Below the pieces are notes generated by a model that was not told the DNA's origin, ran no database searches, and saw nothing but the letters and a program-made list of their open reading frames with translations. Shown here piece by piece: positions 50,865 to 59,687 of a stretch of 64,000 nucleotides of DNA (the stretch's first letter is position 1; each line of letters begins with the position of its first letter). The stretch is from Pseudoalteromonas rubra (GTDB lineage Bacteria; Pseudomonadota; Gammaproteobacteria; Enterobacterales; Alteromonadaceae). Made by a program: the position numbers and the translations under genes. Where the stretch lies: the NCBI RefSeq assembly GCF_005887095.1, contig NZ_PNCI01000035.1:1-64000 (forward strand). Direction: 5' to 3'.

Positions 50865-53547
50865 ACCATTTCTCTATCACTGATTTGAAGCGTTCGAGCT
50901 GAACAGGCTTGCCTATACAGTCGTTAATGCCATACAGATGGCAGTTTTCCAGTTCATTTTTTACCGCGGCCCCAGTGACTGCCACTATCGGAATGGCCTT
51001 GCGCGCCAACTGCTTTTCAGTCTGGCGGATGCGCTTGGCCATTTCGTAGCCATCCACAACGGGCATGTGACAATCGGTGAGTATGAGTTTGTATTCATCC
51101 CGCTGCCAGCTTTCATATCCTTGTTCGCCATTTTCTGCCAGCGTACAGGTGTATCCCAGTTTTGCGAGCTGTTTAACCATCAGGTTCTGATTAAAGGTAT
51201 TATCTTCGACCAATAAAATGCCAGGGCGTAAACCTGAGATATTGGCCTGTACTTCCTCTGGTTTTGTCTGGCTTTCACCCAAAGGGTTTTCCTCGGTATT
51301 ATCTGAGTTGGCCGATTTGTCTGCGGGGTGAGTCAGTAAGTGCATAACTTGCCTGGTAATGCCATAACGCGTTGCCAGGCCAATATTTAGCGGGGCTGCA
51401 TCTGGGAGTATTGTTCTGAGCTTCTCAGTCACACCTGTTTGATGACATATAAGTACCTTATACTCGGTAAGTATCTCTTTGAACTCGTTCAAACGTGCCA
51501 AATCCTGCTCTGATTGTACACAACAGCACACCAAAATGCCTGAACCAGAAGGGGAAGCCAGCTCCTCCAGCTCTGTCAGGTGCAGTTCATCGGTGAGTGT
51601 ATTAAGTACTGACAGCAAATGTGGCTGAGCCTGTGCACTGTGGGCCGGAATGACATAAACATGTTGGAATAAAGACGGCGCAGCCTGATGTGAGAATCTG
51701 TGTAACGGAATACATACGCGGAAAATGCTGCCGCGGCCCAGTTTGCTTTTCAGTCCGATACGTCCCCCCATCAGGTCAACAATTTTCCTTGAAATGGCAA
51801 GCCCCAGACCCGTTCCACCGTACACCCGAGTGGTAGACTTGTCTGCCTGGGTGAATGGATGAAAGAGTTTTTTCTGTGTCTTTTCGTCAATGCCTATCCC
51901 ATTGTCTTTCACCAGTATACTGAGTTCTCCCTGGCTGTGACTTTGTACTTGCCAGTCGACTTCGATTATCACGTTGCCACTGGCTTTAGCTGGAGGACCA
52001 CTGAATTTAATGGCGTTACTTAACAGATTGAACAGTACCTGACGAATACGGTTTTCGTCACAATAGAGCATAGTCGGAAGTTGCTCAGACTCGATGACTT
52101 TCAGGTTTACACGGCGTTTCTCCGCGTTAGACGCAAAAGTCAGAAGCACATTATGTAGCGTTTTTGAAATATCGAATTCTCTGAACTCCAGCTCCAGTTT
52201 ACCGGCTTCAATCTTATTGATATCCAGAATATCATTAAGTATATCAACCAGATTTTTAGCAGAGACAGAAGCGGTTTCAAGCAGCTCCATCTCTTCCGGG
52301 TTGTGCTTTTGTAACGAAAGTAGTTCGAGCGACCCTATGATGGCGTTCATTGGTGTTCTCAGTTCATGACTGATCATGGCGAGAAAATCGGATTTGGCAC
52401 GGCTGGCTTGCTCTGCTTTAGTGACGGCACATTTCAGATCGGAGGTACGGCTCTTCACTCGTGTTTCTAATTCTGCATTCAGTTGGTATAGTTTCGAATA
52501 AGCGCGATAAACCTCCGACTGATCTACACATACACCGTCAAGGCGACAATGATTACCATAACCGTCATCTGTGACAACCCCTTTAGCAAAGATATGTAAT
52601 TCATCTTGATTGGGCAGTACGGCTCGAAATACATGTTCGAAATCTTCCCCTGTTTCAAGGGCTTCTTTTAGTCCATTTGATACTCTTTCTCTGTCCTGGG
52701 GGTGAATTCGCTCAAGCCACTTTTCATAACTGCCGGTATCCTGGGCAGCCAGATCAAATATCGCGCTGGTCTGAGGGTCCCAGTCCCAGTGCCAACGGGT
52801 ATTTTGCCTGCTGACTCGCCAGGTACCGACTTTGCCCGCTTCCAGTGCGATACGGCGACTTTCATGGGCGTTATTGAGGTGGATCAGCATTTGTTTTTCT
52901 TGTGTGCACTCACGCAAAATACCAAACAAACTCAGCTGGGTGTCACTGTTGCGGCGCTGGTCGCCGCTGAGCTCAAACCAGTGAGGCACCGAATCGAGCA
53001 TGACTCTGAATTCAAATTTCAGCCGTACGTTTGACTGAATGTGTTCTTCAATGAAGCTCAGTGCCAGTGGTCTGTCGTCTTCGTAAATCAGATTGATGAA
53101 CTCCTGCCAACTGGATAAAGAGTGGCAGTGAAGGAGTTCACAGAAAGTGCGCGAAAAGTAGGGCTGTTTCAAGTCAGCGCTGACCTGCCACACTCCAATG
53201 CTACCGCATTGCAGCGCTAATTCAGCCAGTTCATTCAGATATGACTGGTGTGGGTGGCTAATCGGATTGAGTACTAAACAAGTTTCGCAGGTCAGGTTGC
53301 CACTGATCACCAAACTGAGCCGTGTGCCACAGGCTAATAGCGCTTGTGCTGAACTCCCAGATGCCTGACTCAAAAATGTACTGTTTTGTTCGTCTGTGTC
53401 AGTGAGCTGACAATAGTCAAAAAAGTTGCGATGTTTGTCGGTTTTGCCAGTCAGGTTAAGCAAAGCGTCCGCTGCCTGATTGCAATCCAGTACCTGCCAC
53501 TGGTCATTTACGGTCAGTAGTGGAAGATCCAGTAAGTGGATATCCAT
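50854..53547 (-). CDS. Hybrid sensor histidine kinase
   Basis: The 897-residue soluble hybrid kinase has three PAS-like sensor regions (about 5-100, 105-215 and 225-345). A HisKA domain follows with His394 in DFLAMISHELRTPMN, and a HATPase domain with the N box NAIKFSG, DNGIGID, and GTGLGLAISRKIVDLMGG. A poorly conserved second receiver-like or linker region lies at about 620-740, then a true receiver with VEDNTFNQN and phospho-Asp825 in LTDCHMPVVDGYE. No transmembrane helix is evident, so it probably senses an internal signal. Coupled to the Hpt gene, it should feed a multistep phosphorelay. Confidence 0.9.
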   Translation of the reverse strand: MDIHLLDLPLLTVNDQWQVLDCNQAADALLNLTGKTDKHRNFFDYCQLTDTDEQNSTFLSQASGSSAQALLACGTRLSLVISGNLTCETCLVLNPISHPHQSYLNELAELALQCGSIGVWQVSADLKQPYFSRTFCELLHCHSLSSWQEFINLIYEDDRPLALSFIEEHIQSNVRLKFEFRVMLDSVPHWFELSGDQRRNSDTQLSLFGILRECTQEKQMLIHLNNAHESRRIALEAGKVGTWRVSRQNTRWHWDWDPQTSAIFDLAAQDTGSYEKWLERIHPQDRERVSNGLKEALETGEDFEHVFRAVLPNQDELHIFAKGVVTDDGYGNHCRLDGVCVDQSEVYRAYSKLYQLNAELETRVKSRTSDLKCAVTKAEQASRAKSDFLAMISHELRTPMNAIIGSLELLSLQKHNPEEMELLETASVSAKNLVDILNDILDINKIEAGKLELEFREFDISKTLHNVLLTFASNAEKRRVNLKVIESEQLPTMLYCDENRIRQVLFNLLSNAIKFSGPPAKASGNVIIEVDWQVQSHSQGELSILVKDNGIGIDEKTQKKLFHPFTQADKSTTRVYGGTGLGLAISRKIVDLMGGRIGLKSKLGRGSIFRVCIPLHRFSHQAAPSLFQHVYVIPAHSAQAQPHLLSVLNTLTDELHLTELEELASPSGSGILVCCCVQSEQDLARLNEFKEILTEYKVLICHQTGVTEKLRTILPDAAPLNIGLATRYGITRQVMHLLTHPADKSANSDNTEENPLGESQTKPEEVQANISGLRPGILLVEDNTFNQNLMVKQLAKLGYTCTLAENGEQGYESWQRDEYKLILTDCHMPVVDGYEMAKRIRQTEKQLARKAIPIVAVTGAAVKNELENCHLYGINDCIGKPVQLERFKSVIEKWYGK

Positions 53548-53753
53548 GTCATTTCCCTGCCTGATTTTGCCTAATATTAGTATTGTTCAAATTATGAGTA
53601 TTGTGGAAAAATTTACTCAGGTAATTGCACAAGGTGAGCAGGTTACGGGGCACAGCCTGTCTCTGGTTCAGTTTTGGAAAGTGAGTGAGCAGGATACCTG
53701 AAGCCCCTCTCTGGGGATTATCGGCAGAGCCATCAAATTCATCCATTGTGCAG

Positions 53754-53776
53754 TCAGCCTCACTAACGGAGGCTGA
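53754..53776 (-). terminator. Hairpin after the 2-keto-acid decarboxylase gene
   Basis: Perfect 8-bp arms TCAGCCTC and GAGGCTGA with a 7-base loop lie 16 bp past the decarboxylase stop. There is no T-run, so it is only a probable 3'-end element. The surrounding 245 bp hold no convincing gene. Confidence 0.45.
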
Positions 53777-53791
53777 CATAGCTGATAAAGA

Positions 53792-55582
53792 TCAGAATTT
53801 ATTGGCCGGTGGCCAGTGTGGATTGGCGATTTCATCTTCACCAACAGCGGTGTTCGCTTCTATGGTGATGGAGTGAGGTGTGTCTTCTTTTGGTATGGTC
53901 ACTTCAACCACGTAGTTACTACCAGGGTTGGTTCTGATCTCTTCCATGACCGCCATTAACTCACTCACTGTAGAGACCAGGCGACCTTCACCGCCAAATG
54001 CCTGGGTAATATTGGCGATTTTCCAGGAGGGCAGGTCGTTGTAGCTATAGACCTTGTCGAGCAACTTGTCCTGATAGTCGACGGGAGGCGTTCTGAAAGG
54101 GTTTGGATTAACCAGATATTGCTCTATGCCATAGATGCCGTTCGCTAACACAAATACCACCGTGTTTTGCCCATAAGCATGTTGGTCCGCAACGGCCTGA
54201 CAGGTTTCATGAAAGGCGCCATCACCTACTACCACGATAGCCCGTTTATCTGGGAAAGCACACTTAATACCAGTACCAGCAGGCACCGAATAACCTATGG
54301 ATAACCACGCCGCCTGAGCGACAAAGCCATCCTGCGTCGGTATTTTAACGCTTTGTGCGCCGATCAGTGGAAACCCGGCATCCACTGCCAGGACATCATC
54401 TTCATCTAGCCACTGACTTAGGGTGGCAAAAAAGCTGTCGTAGCCAAGCTGTGACTCAGCAGATTGGTTTTTTAGCACAGGCTTGTGCATACGCAAGCCT
54501 TTAAAGTTAGCGCTTTGCTGCTGTGCCAGAGCAGTAAACTCACAGATCAGACATTGCAGATAATCCGCTAATGTGGCCGACGCATAATAGGTTGCACCGA
54601 CGTATACACCACCCTGAGCGGCGAGCACGGTATGGCTGCTGCGAATGTCCTGATTGCCAGTGTCTTTGCCTGTCGTCCAGGCGCCAACTCCTACCAAAAC
54701 ACCATCGTCCCCAACCAGCGACTCAACTTCTGCTGGCGTCAAGGTGACACAGCCTTCAAACCAAGGGTGGGTCTCGGCAATCACCGACTTACTCAGTGCG
54801 GAGGTGACAAAATGAATATGCCCTTCTGGCACCGTGTGGTTACGGTTGATGACCTCGAGTAATTCTAAAAAGGTATCCTGCAGTCCAAAACGCTGCAGCT
54901 CGACGCCAGCCCAGAAGATACTTTTGGGCTGACTGAGCATCAGCTCGACGGTTGCTTTGGCTGCCTGCTGCGCTTCACTGACCGTGACGCTGGCGGGATT
55001 GTTAAGCTTCAGAGACTGGGCCGGTTTAGTGCACTCTGCTCGCCAGACATCTTCACTCACCTCAAAGTACACAGGACGACGTTCCGTCAATAAGGCTGCC
55101 AGTGCCGAATCAATTTGGTGAGGCGCTTGATTCGCATTCACAATACGCTCAGCGGCAACTGTGATCGGTCGAAACATGTGAATGTCGACAAACTCATACC
55201 CTGTGGTGTGTGAGTATAGTAGTCCGGCATTTTTTGAGATTTGATCTTCTTTGTTGGTGGGTGCGCCATTTATCAGGATCACCGGCACTTGTTCAACGAA
55301 AGAACCGGCAATGGTATTGAGCAGGCTGAATGCACCAACACTGTAAGTGACGTACAGGGCGCTTGGGCCTTTGAGTCGGGCATAGGCATCCGCAGCAAAA
55401 CCGGCGCAAATTTCATTGGCATTACCGCTAATTGTTATAGGGGAATGCTGATCAGCCAGTATGGTGTCCAGCAGAGCCGCGGTGTAGTTACCTGCAACAC
55501 CAAACATTTGTTCAACACCAATTTCTTCCAGTCGCGCTTTAAAATAATCGGCAACACTAAAGGTTGGGGTAGCTTGAGTCAT
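53792..55582 (-). CDS. Thiamine-diphosphate-dependent 2-keto-acid decarboxylase
   Basis: The 596-residue enzyme is of the pyruvate/indolepyruvate/phenylpyruvate decarboxylase group. It shows MFGVAGNYTAALLD (26-39) and catalytic Glu57 in SGNANEICAGFAADAYARL. VTYSVGAFSLLNTIAGSFVEQVPVILINGAP follows, and in the C-terminal domain the cofactor motif GDGAFHET ending in Asn (VLANGIYGIEQ). It turns a 2-keto acid into the aldehyde plus CO2. The preceding amine-oxidase gene would make the keto acid. The ATG at 55582 is preferred over an upstream ATG six codons earlier because AGGAG lies 7 bp before it. Confidence 0.88.
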   Translation of the reverse strand: MTQATPTFSVADYFKARLEEIGVEQMFGVAGNYTAALLDTILADQHSPITISGNANEICAGFAADAYARLKGPSALYVTYSVGAFSLLNTIAGSFVEQVPVILINGAPTNKEDQISKNAGLLYSHTTGYEFVDIHMFRPITVAAERIVNANQAPHQIDSALAALLTERRPVYFEVSEDVWRAECTKPAQSLKLNNPASVTVSEAQQAAKATVELMLSQPKSIFWAGVELQRFGLQDTFLELLEVINRNHTVPEGHIHFVTSALSKSVIAETHPWFEGCVTLTPAEVESLVGDDGVLVGVGAWTTGKDTGNQDIRSSHTVLAAQGGVYVGATYYASATLADYLQCLICEFTALAQQQSANFKGLRMHKPVLKNQSAESQLGYDSFFATLSQWLDEDDVLAVDAGFPLIGAQSVKIPTQDGFVAQAAWLSIGYSVPAGTGIKCAFPDKRAIVVVGDGAFHETCQAVADQHAYGQNTVVFVLANGIYGIEQYLVNPNPFRTPPVDYQDKLLDKVYSYNDLPSWKIANITQAFGGEGRLVSTVSELMAVMEEIRTNPGSNYVVEVTIPKEDTPHSITIEANTAVGEDEIANPHWPPANKF

Positions 55583-55604
55583 CAATTTTCTCCTGAACAA
55601 GCTG

Positions 55605-55650
55605 GGCGGGTTTCCCCGCCGTTGGAAGGTAAGGCACCGGGGTTGGTGCC
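55605..55650 (-). other. Two hairpins between the oxidase and decarboxylase genes
   Basis: On the transcript, GGCACC/GGTGCC (55633-55650) is followed by GGCGGG-GAAA-CCCGCC (55605-55620), the second with a GNRA-type GAAA tetraloop, just ahead of the decarboxylase ribosome site. They may tune expression of the second gene or protect the mRNA. Confidence 0.5.
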
Positions 55651-55660
55651 CGGAGCTGAG

Positions 55661-57622
55661 TTACTTAAGATCAAAGTAACTGAGATTAACACCCAGAACG
55701 TTTTCAACTTCCGAGTGTTTTTCCACAGGGGCGCTGCTCGTTGAGAAATTGGGTTCAATATACTGGTTGATCAGCTTGGAGGCATTTTCTTCATAGGCAA
55801 CTTTTATGGCTTCTGACGAACTGATGTGCGTTGTCTGCTCATAGACCTCGCTCAGTGGTTGTAGCCCAAACCCTTTGTTGAGCGCCAGATCGGTTGAGCG
55901 CAATGCGCCTTCTACCCACCCCTGGTAGTCAGAGAAAGCTTCACCACAGGTAAACAGATTCGGTAACGGCTCTGCCAGTTCTTCCATTACTTTTTTATCA
56001 TCAGCACCGACTGCCCATTGGTGCACACCGAATCCAAACTGCTGGCTGGGCGGCACATCAAAGCGGACACCACCTTGCCAAATTCGGGCGCTGGTCAGAA
56101 TTGGCTCTGGCACATAGTGTGTGTTGAAAATATCTTTGAAAAAGCGGGTCGCTTGCTCGACCACTGCGGTTGAGGCCGGGTAGATATCACCCGGGATATC
56201 GGTAACATATTTGTCCTGGTGTGGGTGATGATAGGTTTCGCCAATGTTTTGCAGCGCACTCCAGAAGTTAATGTTCAGATAGTCGCAATAGATAGTCAGA
56301 GCCGCAGGGCGCTCGTACTTTTCGTTGCTAATATGTTCCAACTTTGCCTGCGTACTTTCACTTGGGTCGGTCTTGCGCTCCTGATACATCAGAGCTGCGA
56401 CCAGCTCCTCGTTGACTGCATAAAAGGGGTAAACAGAGCCGGTGGGCAGATCCGCAAAATTCGGACCAAATTCAACCGCCGGACGTCCTGTGGTGCCGCG
56501 TCCCCACCAGGCATTGTCGTAATAGAGGTTAATCTTGAGCAGAGGCTGATTCGAGGTGGTTTGCAGGGTGTTCCATAGGTGTTCAGACCGTTCCTTATCC
56601 AGGGTGTTAAACGCATTTGAGCGAACAAACAGTTTTTCCAGTGCCAGGCGAGGGAGTGCTAAAATAACTTTGTCGGCCGTTACTTTGCCCTTGTGGCTGC
56701 GTCCGCTGTCGTCGGTGTGCAGATAATGTAGTTCATAGCGGTTGTCTGCCTCGAGATAAGAAATTTCCTCAATACTGGTTTGCAGGTGAATGTTGTCAGT
56801 GCCGACTTTATCTACAAGCGCATTCGGTAGGGTGCTGAATCCGTCTTTGAACGTTTTGAATTGGACACCAGCCGGGAAATCCTCCAATAACTGATAGGCC
56901 ACCCCTGCATTCATTTGGGACAAAAAGGTACCATTAAAGCCAAGTACCCGGTACAGCATGTTAATACATTCCTGAGAATAGCCCATCGCAGTGTACAGAT
57001 CCCACAAGGTCCACTCATTGAGGGTTTTTCCTTGCCACTGACATTCCAGGCGGAATGCTTGCCAGAACTCTGGGCCTCTGACTTCGGGACGTGCCTTAAA
57101 TTGTGGATTGGCTTGTAAAATCCGATTGAACACAACATTGACAATGTCTTTTGGGTTAACCCCTTGCTCAGACGGAGCCAGGTTGTAGAGTTCTGACCAA
57201 ATCTTGTAATTGTCTTGTGCCGCGGTATTCACACTGAAGCTCTTGCCGCGGAAAAACAGACGATTGTCACCGCCACTGTTCATCGGAAAAGGAACTATCT
57301 GATCCTGTAGGTCCAGATTCAGAAATAGCGCCATTAAATCGTCCATACCATCAAATAAAAAGCGCATACCCCCTTGCTCTTCTTTTACCGTGATGGTGGG
57401 AGGGGTATTACTGTGCTGATTTTTGAATTGAATTAAATCGGAGTCAAGCCGGCCGCCGGTACGATTGGAACGCTCAAAGATAGCAAGTTTCTTACAGTCA
57501 GACTCATTTTGCAGGCGCCACGCACTGTATAGCCCAGCCATACCAGCACCGACAATGGCGACCTCAAGGTGTTTTGGGAGGCTTTTATCATCGATTTCAT
57601 TGCCAAAAGAATAATGCGTCAT
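55661..57622 (-). CDS. Flavin amine oxidase, L-amino-acid-oxidase-like
   Basis: This 653-residue FAD enzyme has the dinucleotide motif VAIVGAGMAGLYSAW (21-35), IFERSNRTGGRLDSD, the substrate-side EEQGGMRFLFDG segment near 84-95, and the C-terminal FAD motif LFTCGEAFSDYQGWVEGALRSTDLA near 565-590. No signal peptide is seen. It fits oxidative deamination of an L-amino acid to a 2-keto acid, ammonia and hydrogen peroxide. Pseudoalteromonas strains often owe antibacterial activity to such oxidases. The adjacent decarboxylase suggests an aromatic or branched substrate. AAGGA precedes the ATG. Substrate is not determinable here, and a monoamine oxidase role is also possible. Confidence 0.82.
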   Translation of the reverse strand: MTHYSFGNEIDDKSLPKHLEVAIVGAGMAGLYSAWRLQNESDCKKLAIFERSNRTGGRLDSDLIQFKNQHSNTPPTITVKEEQGGMRFLFDGMDDLMALFLNLDLQDQIVPFPMNSGGDNRLFFRGKSFSVNTAAQDNYKIWSELYNLAPSEQGVNPKDIVNVVFNRILQANPQFKARPEVRGPEFWQAFRLECQWQGKTLNEWTLWDLYTAMGYSQECINMLYRVLGFNGTFLSQMNAGVAYQLLEDFPAGVQFKTFKDGFSTLPNALVDKVGTDNIHLQTSIEEISYLEADNRYELHYLHTDDSGRSHKGKVTADKVILALPRLALEKLFVRSNAFNTLDKERSEHLWNTLQTTSNQPLLKINLYYDNAWWGRGTTGRPAVEFGPNFADLPTGSVYPFYAVNEELVAALMYQERKTDPSESTQAKLEHISNEKYERPAALTIYCDYLNINFWSALQNIGETYHHPHQDKYVTDIPGDIYPASTAVVEQATRFFKDIFNTHYVPEPILTSARIWQGGVRFDVPPSQQFGFGVHQWAVGADDKKVMEELAEPLPNLFTCGEAFSDYQGWVEGALRSTDLALNKGFGLQPLSEVYEQTTHISSSEAIKVAYEENASKLINQYIEPNFSTSSAPVEKHSEVENVLGVNLSYFDLK

Positions 57623-58031
57623 AGTAGTTCCTTAGTTTGTTATTTACCGTTTTTGTCACAAACGACGGCAACAATCTGTACGACGACTTCTGTTCAATTG
57701 TGCGGACTTGTTTTATTTGCCTTTCACTGAGTAGGGGTGAAAGCATGAGGCGGGCGAAAAATATTCCAGCCTTATTACAATGCAGACACCAAAAAGACAC
57801 AACCCATATCAAATGTAGCACAAGAGTTAATTTTTATGCGGTTTGTATTCAATAAATCACATTAAATACGCTATATCATTGAATCATTAGAGGTTAAATT
57901 TATTCTTTAACCTCGTCTTCTGTCGTAAGTCTGTTTTTCAGGGACTTGAGCCAGGCGAGGAAATATTGCACACTCATGGCGGGAGCACCGGCCTGCACGG
58001 TGTGTGTACAGTGAATCTGAGAGATGGATCT
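57623..58031. other. Divergent control region with a palindrome
   Basis: About 410 bp separates the oxidase gene from the CadC-like regulator gene. It holds a perfect inverted repeat, GAGGTTAAA (57890-57898) and TTTAACCTC (57906-57914), with a 7-bp centre, suited to a dimeric DNA-binding protein such as the adjacent regulator. No convincing gene is seen inside. Confidence 0.5.
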
Positions 58032-59663
58032 ATGCGTTATCTGCTCAACAATGTCGAGGTAGACCTGGTGAAAGGCACTGCCACGACCCTAGACGGGCCA
58101 CAAGATATCAGAGCCAAGACGCTGGCGGTCTTGCAGGTACTGATCCAATATTCCGGTGAGGTTGTGACCAAGACACTGCTGCTGGATACGGTGTGGCGAG
58201 GTGTTGTTGTTCAGGAGCAGGTACTGGTGCAGTCTGTTCGCGAGCTGCGGGAGATCCTCGGGGCAGACGCCATTAAAACACATCCACGTATTGGTTATCA
58301 GCTGACCTTACAACCTGTGCCGATAAGTATTTCAAAACAAGCTCAAAAATACTCTGTCACGGGGTTATTGAGTGTCTTGGTATTGACGATGGCCGGGGTA
58401 CTGCTGAGTCAATGGCGGGAAGCGGATTTATCACCTGAACGTTACCCTACCGTGGCATTTTTGCCCGTCGATAACGCGATACTTGACGATGTTCATGTTG
58501 CGGTCCCCCTCACAGGGCTGACATACCTGAGTGAGCATACCCGGCAAGAGTCTGCGTTGCCTGTTGTTACAGCGGAGCATGTACTGACCACTATATCTCA
58601 TAGTCCCTGGTATTCTGACGATACGGTACAGATCAGACTATCGCGGCGACAAGACGTTCTGCAACTACTGGAACGACTGGGCGCTGATTTACTGGTCGAA
58701 ACACGCCTGAGTGGCTTTCCGCAAGACATGCAATTGCAATATACCTTGCATTTCATGCACAGTGAAGAGCAGGGAGTGGTGTTTGCTGCCAGCCCGGAGC
58801 TTGCTTATCAGACCCTGATAACACGATTGACGGCTCGTTATGGTGAACACACACAGACACTACATACGCAGCGAAATCTGGATTTTAGCAATGAGGCATT
58901 CGCCAGAGGGGTGCAGTTATATCTGTCGCGCAACTACCAGGAGGCGATTGCTTTGTTGCGCTCTGCGCTCAATCATACTGATGACCCTTTAACCGTCAGG
59001 CGTTACCTTGCAGCAAGTCTGGCAAATCAGGGAGACGTTTCGGCGGCTCTGGCGTTGTTACGGCAAAATATCGTTGAAAAAGGCACCGATCCAGTCACAC
59101 GCCGTGAACGTATGCGAGCCAATCTGATGACCGGTTATTTGTTGGTAAACTGGCCACAGGCAGACGAGCGTGCCCAAGAGCTTGAACGTGCGCAGCAATA
59201 CATTGCAACCGCTCACGAGCAGGCCACGGATATTGCAGACCAGTTGTTTATCGCGTATGCACTTGAAGAGCTCGGTAAGATCAAGCGTATTCAGGGCCGA
59301 TATAGCGAGGCGTCTCGCTTGCTGCATTCGGCGTTAGGCTACCATCAGCGTTTCGATGCTATCTATGGTCAGACTAATGCACTCATAGAGTTAGCTCGAA
59401 TTGCAACTGAGCAGGGAGAACAGAAAGAGGCTGCACGGCTGTTTGAACAGGCGCATCAGGTGGCAAAGGCGAGTAATGCCATCCCCAATCAAATCTGGAT
59501 TTGGCTGGCCCAGGCTGATCTGCTACGTCAGTCACAGCAGGTTGAGCAGGCGCATCGGCTGGCATCACGTGCCAGAGCATTGGCACGTGATGCCGATGAC
59601 CCTGTGTTGATCGAGCGGGTTGAAGCCTGGTTTGCCCGGGCGCCTATATACACAGTTAATTGA
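58032..59663 (+). CDS. CadC-like membrane regulator with periplasmic TPR repeats
   Basis: The 543-residue protein has a winged-helix DNA-binding domain (residues 1-97; TLAVLQVLIQYSGEVVTKTLLLDTVW and IKTHPRIGYQL) and one transmembrane helix (about 107-128). The long C-terminal part has TPR-like helix pairs (for example YQEAIALLRSALN, GRYSEASRLLHSALGYHQ and EQKEAARLFEQAHQVAKA), which should lie in the periplasm. It resembles CadC/ToxR regulators that read external signals directly. The start at 58032 is chosen because the family begins with a short first strand (MRYLLNNVEVDL); an in-frame start 22 codons earlier exists. It is divergent from the oxidase operon and likely controls it. Confidence 0.82.
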   Translation: MRYLLNNVEVDLVKGTATTLDGPQDIRAKTLAVLQVLIQYSGEVVTKTLLLDTVWRGVVVQEQVLVQSVRELREILGADAIKTHPRIGYQLTLQPVPISISKQAQKYSVTGLLSVLVLTMAGVLLSQWREADLSPERYPTVAFLPVDNAILDDVHVAVPLTGLTYLSEHTRQESALPVVTAEHVLTTISHSPWYSDDTVQIRLSRRQDVLQLLERLGADLLVETRLSGFPQDMQLQYTLHFMHSEEQGVVFAASPELAYQTLITRLTARYGEHTQTLHTQRNLDFSNEAFARGVQLYLSRNYQEAIALLRSALNHTDDPLTVRRYLAASLANQGDVSAALALLRQNIVEKGTDPVTRRERMRANLMTGYLLVNWPQADERAQELERAQQYIATAHEQATDIADQLFIAYALEELGKIKRIQGRYSEASRLLHSALGYHQRFDAIYGQTNALIELARIATEQGEQKEAARLFEQAHQVAKASNAIPNQIWIWLAQADLLRQSQQVEQAHRLASRARALARDADDPVLIERVEAWFARAPIYTVN

Positions 59664-59687
59664 TAGCTTATGCCTCAGATAACGTGC

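Noticed and set aside
53549..53779. 76-residue minus-strand frame between the hybrid kinase and decarboxylase genes
   Set aside because: Its first codons contain the 3' hairpin of the decarboxylase gene, it has no ribosome site, and its last part is low-complexity Asn-rich sequence.
57597..57821. 74-residue minus-strand frame upstream of the amine oxidase
   Set aside because: It overlaps the oxidase start in another phase and covers its likely promoter; there are no coding signs.
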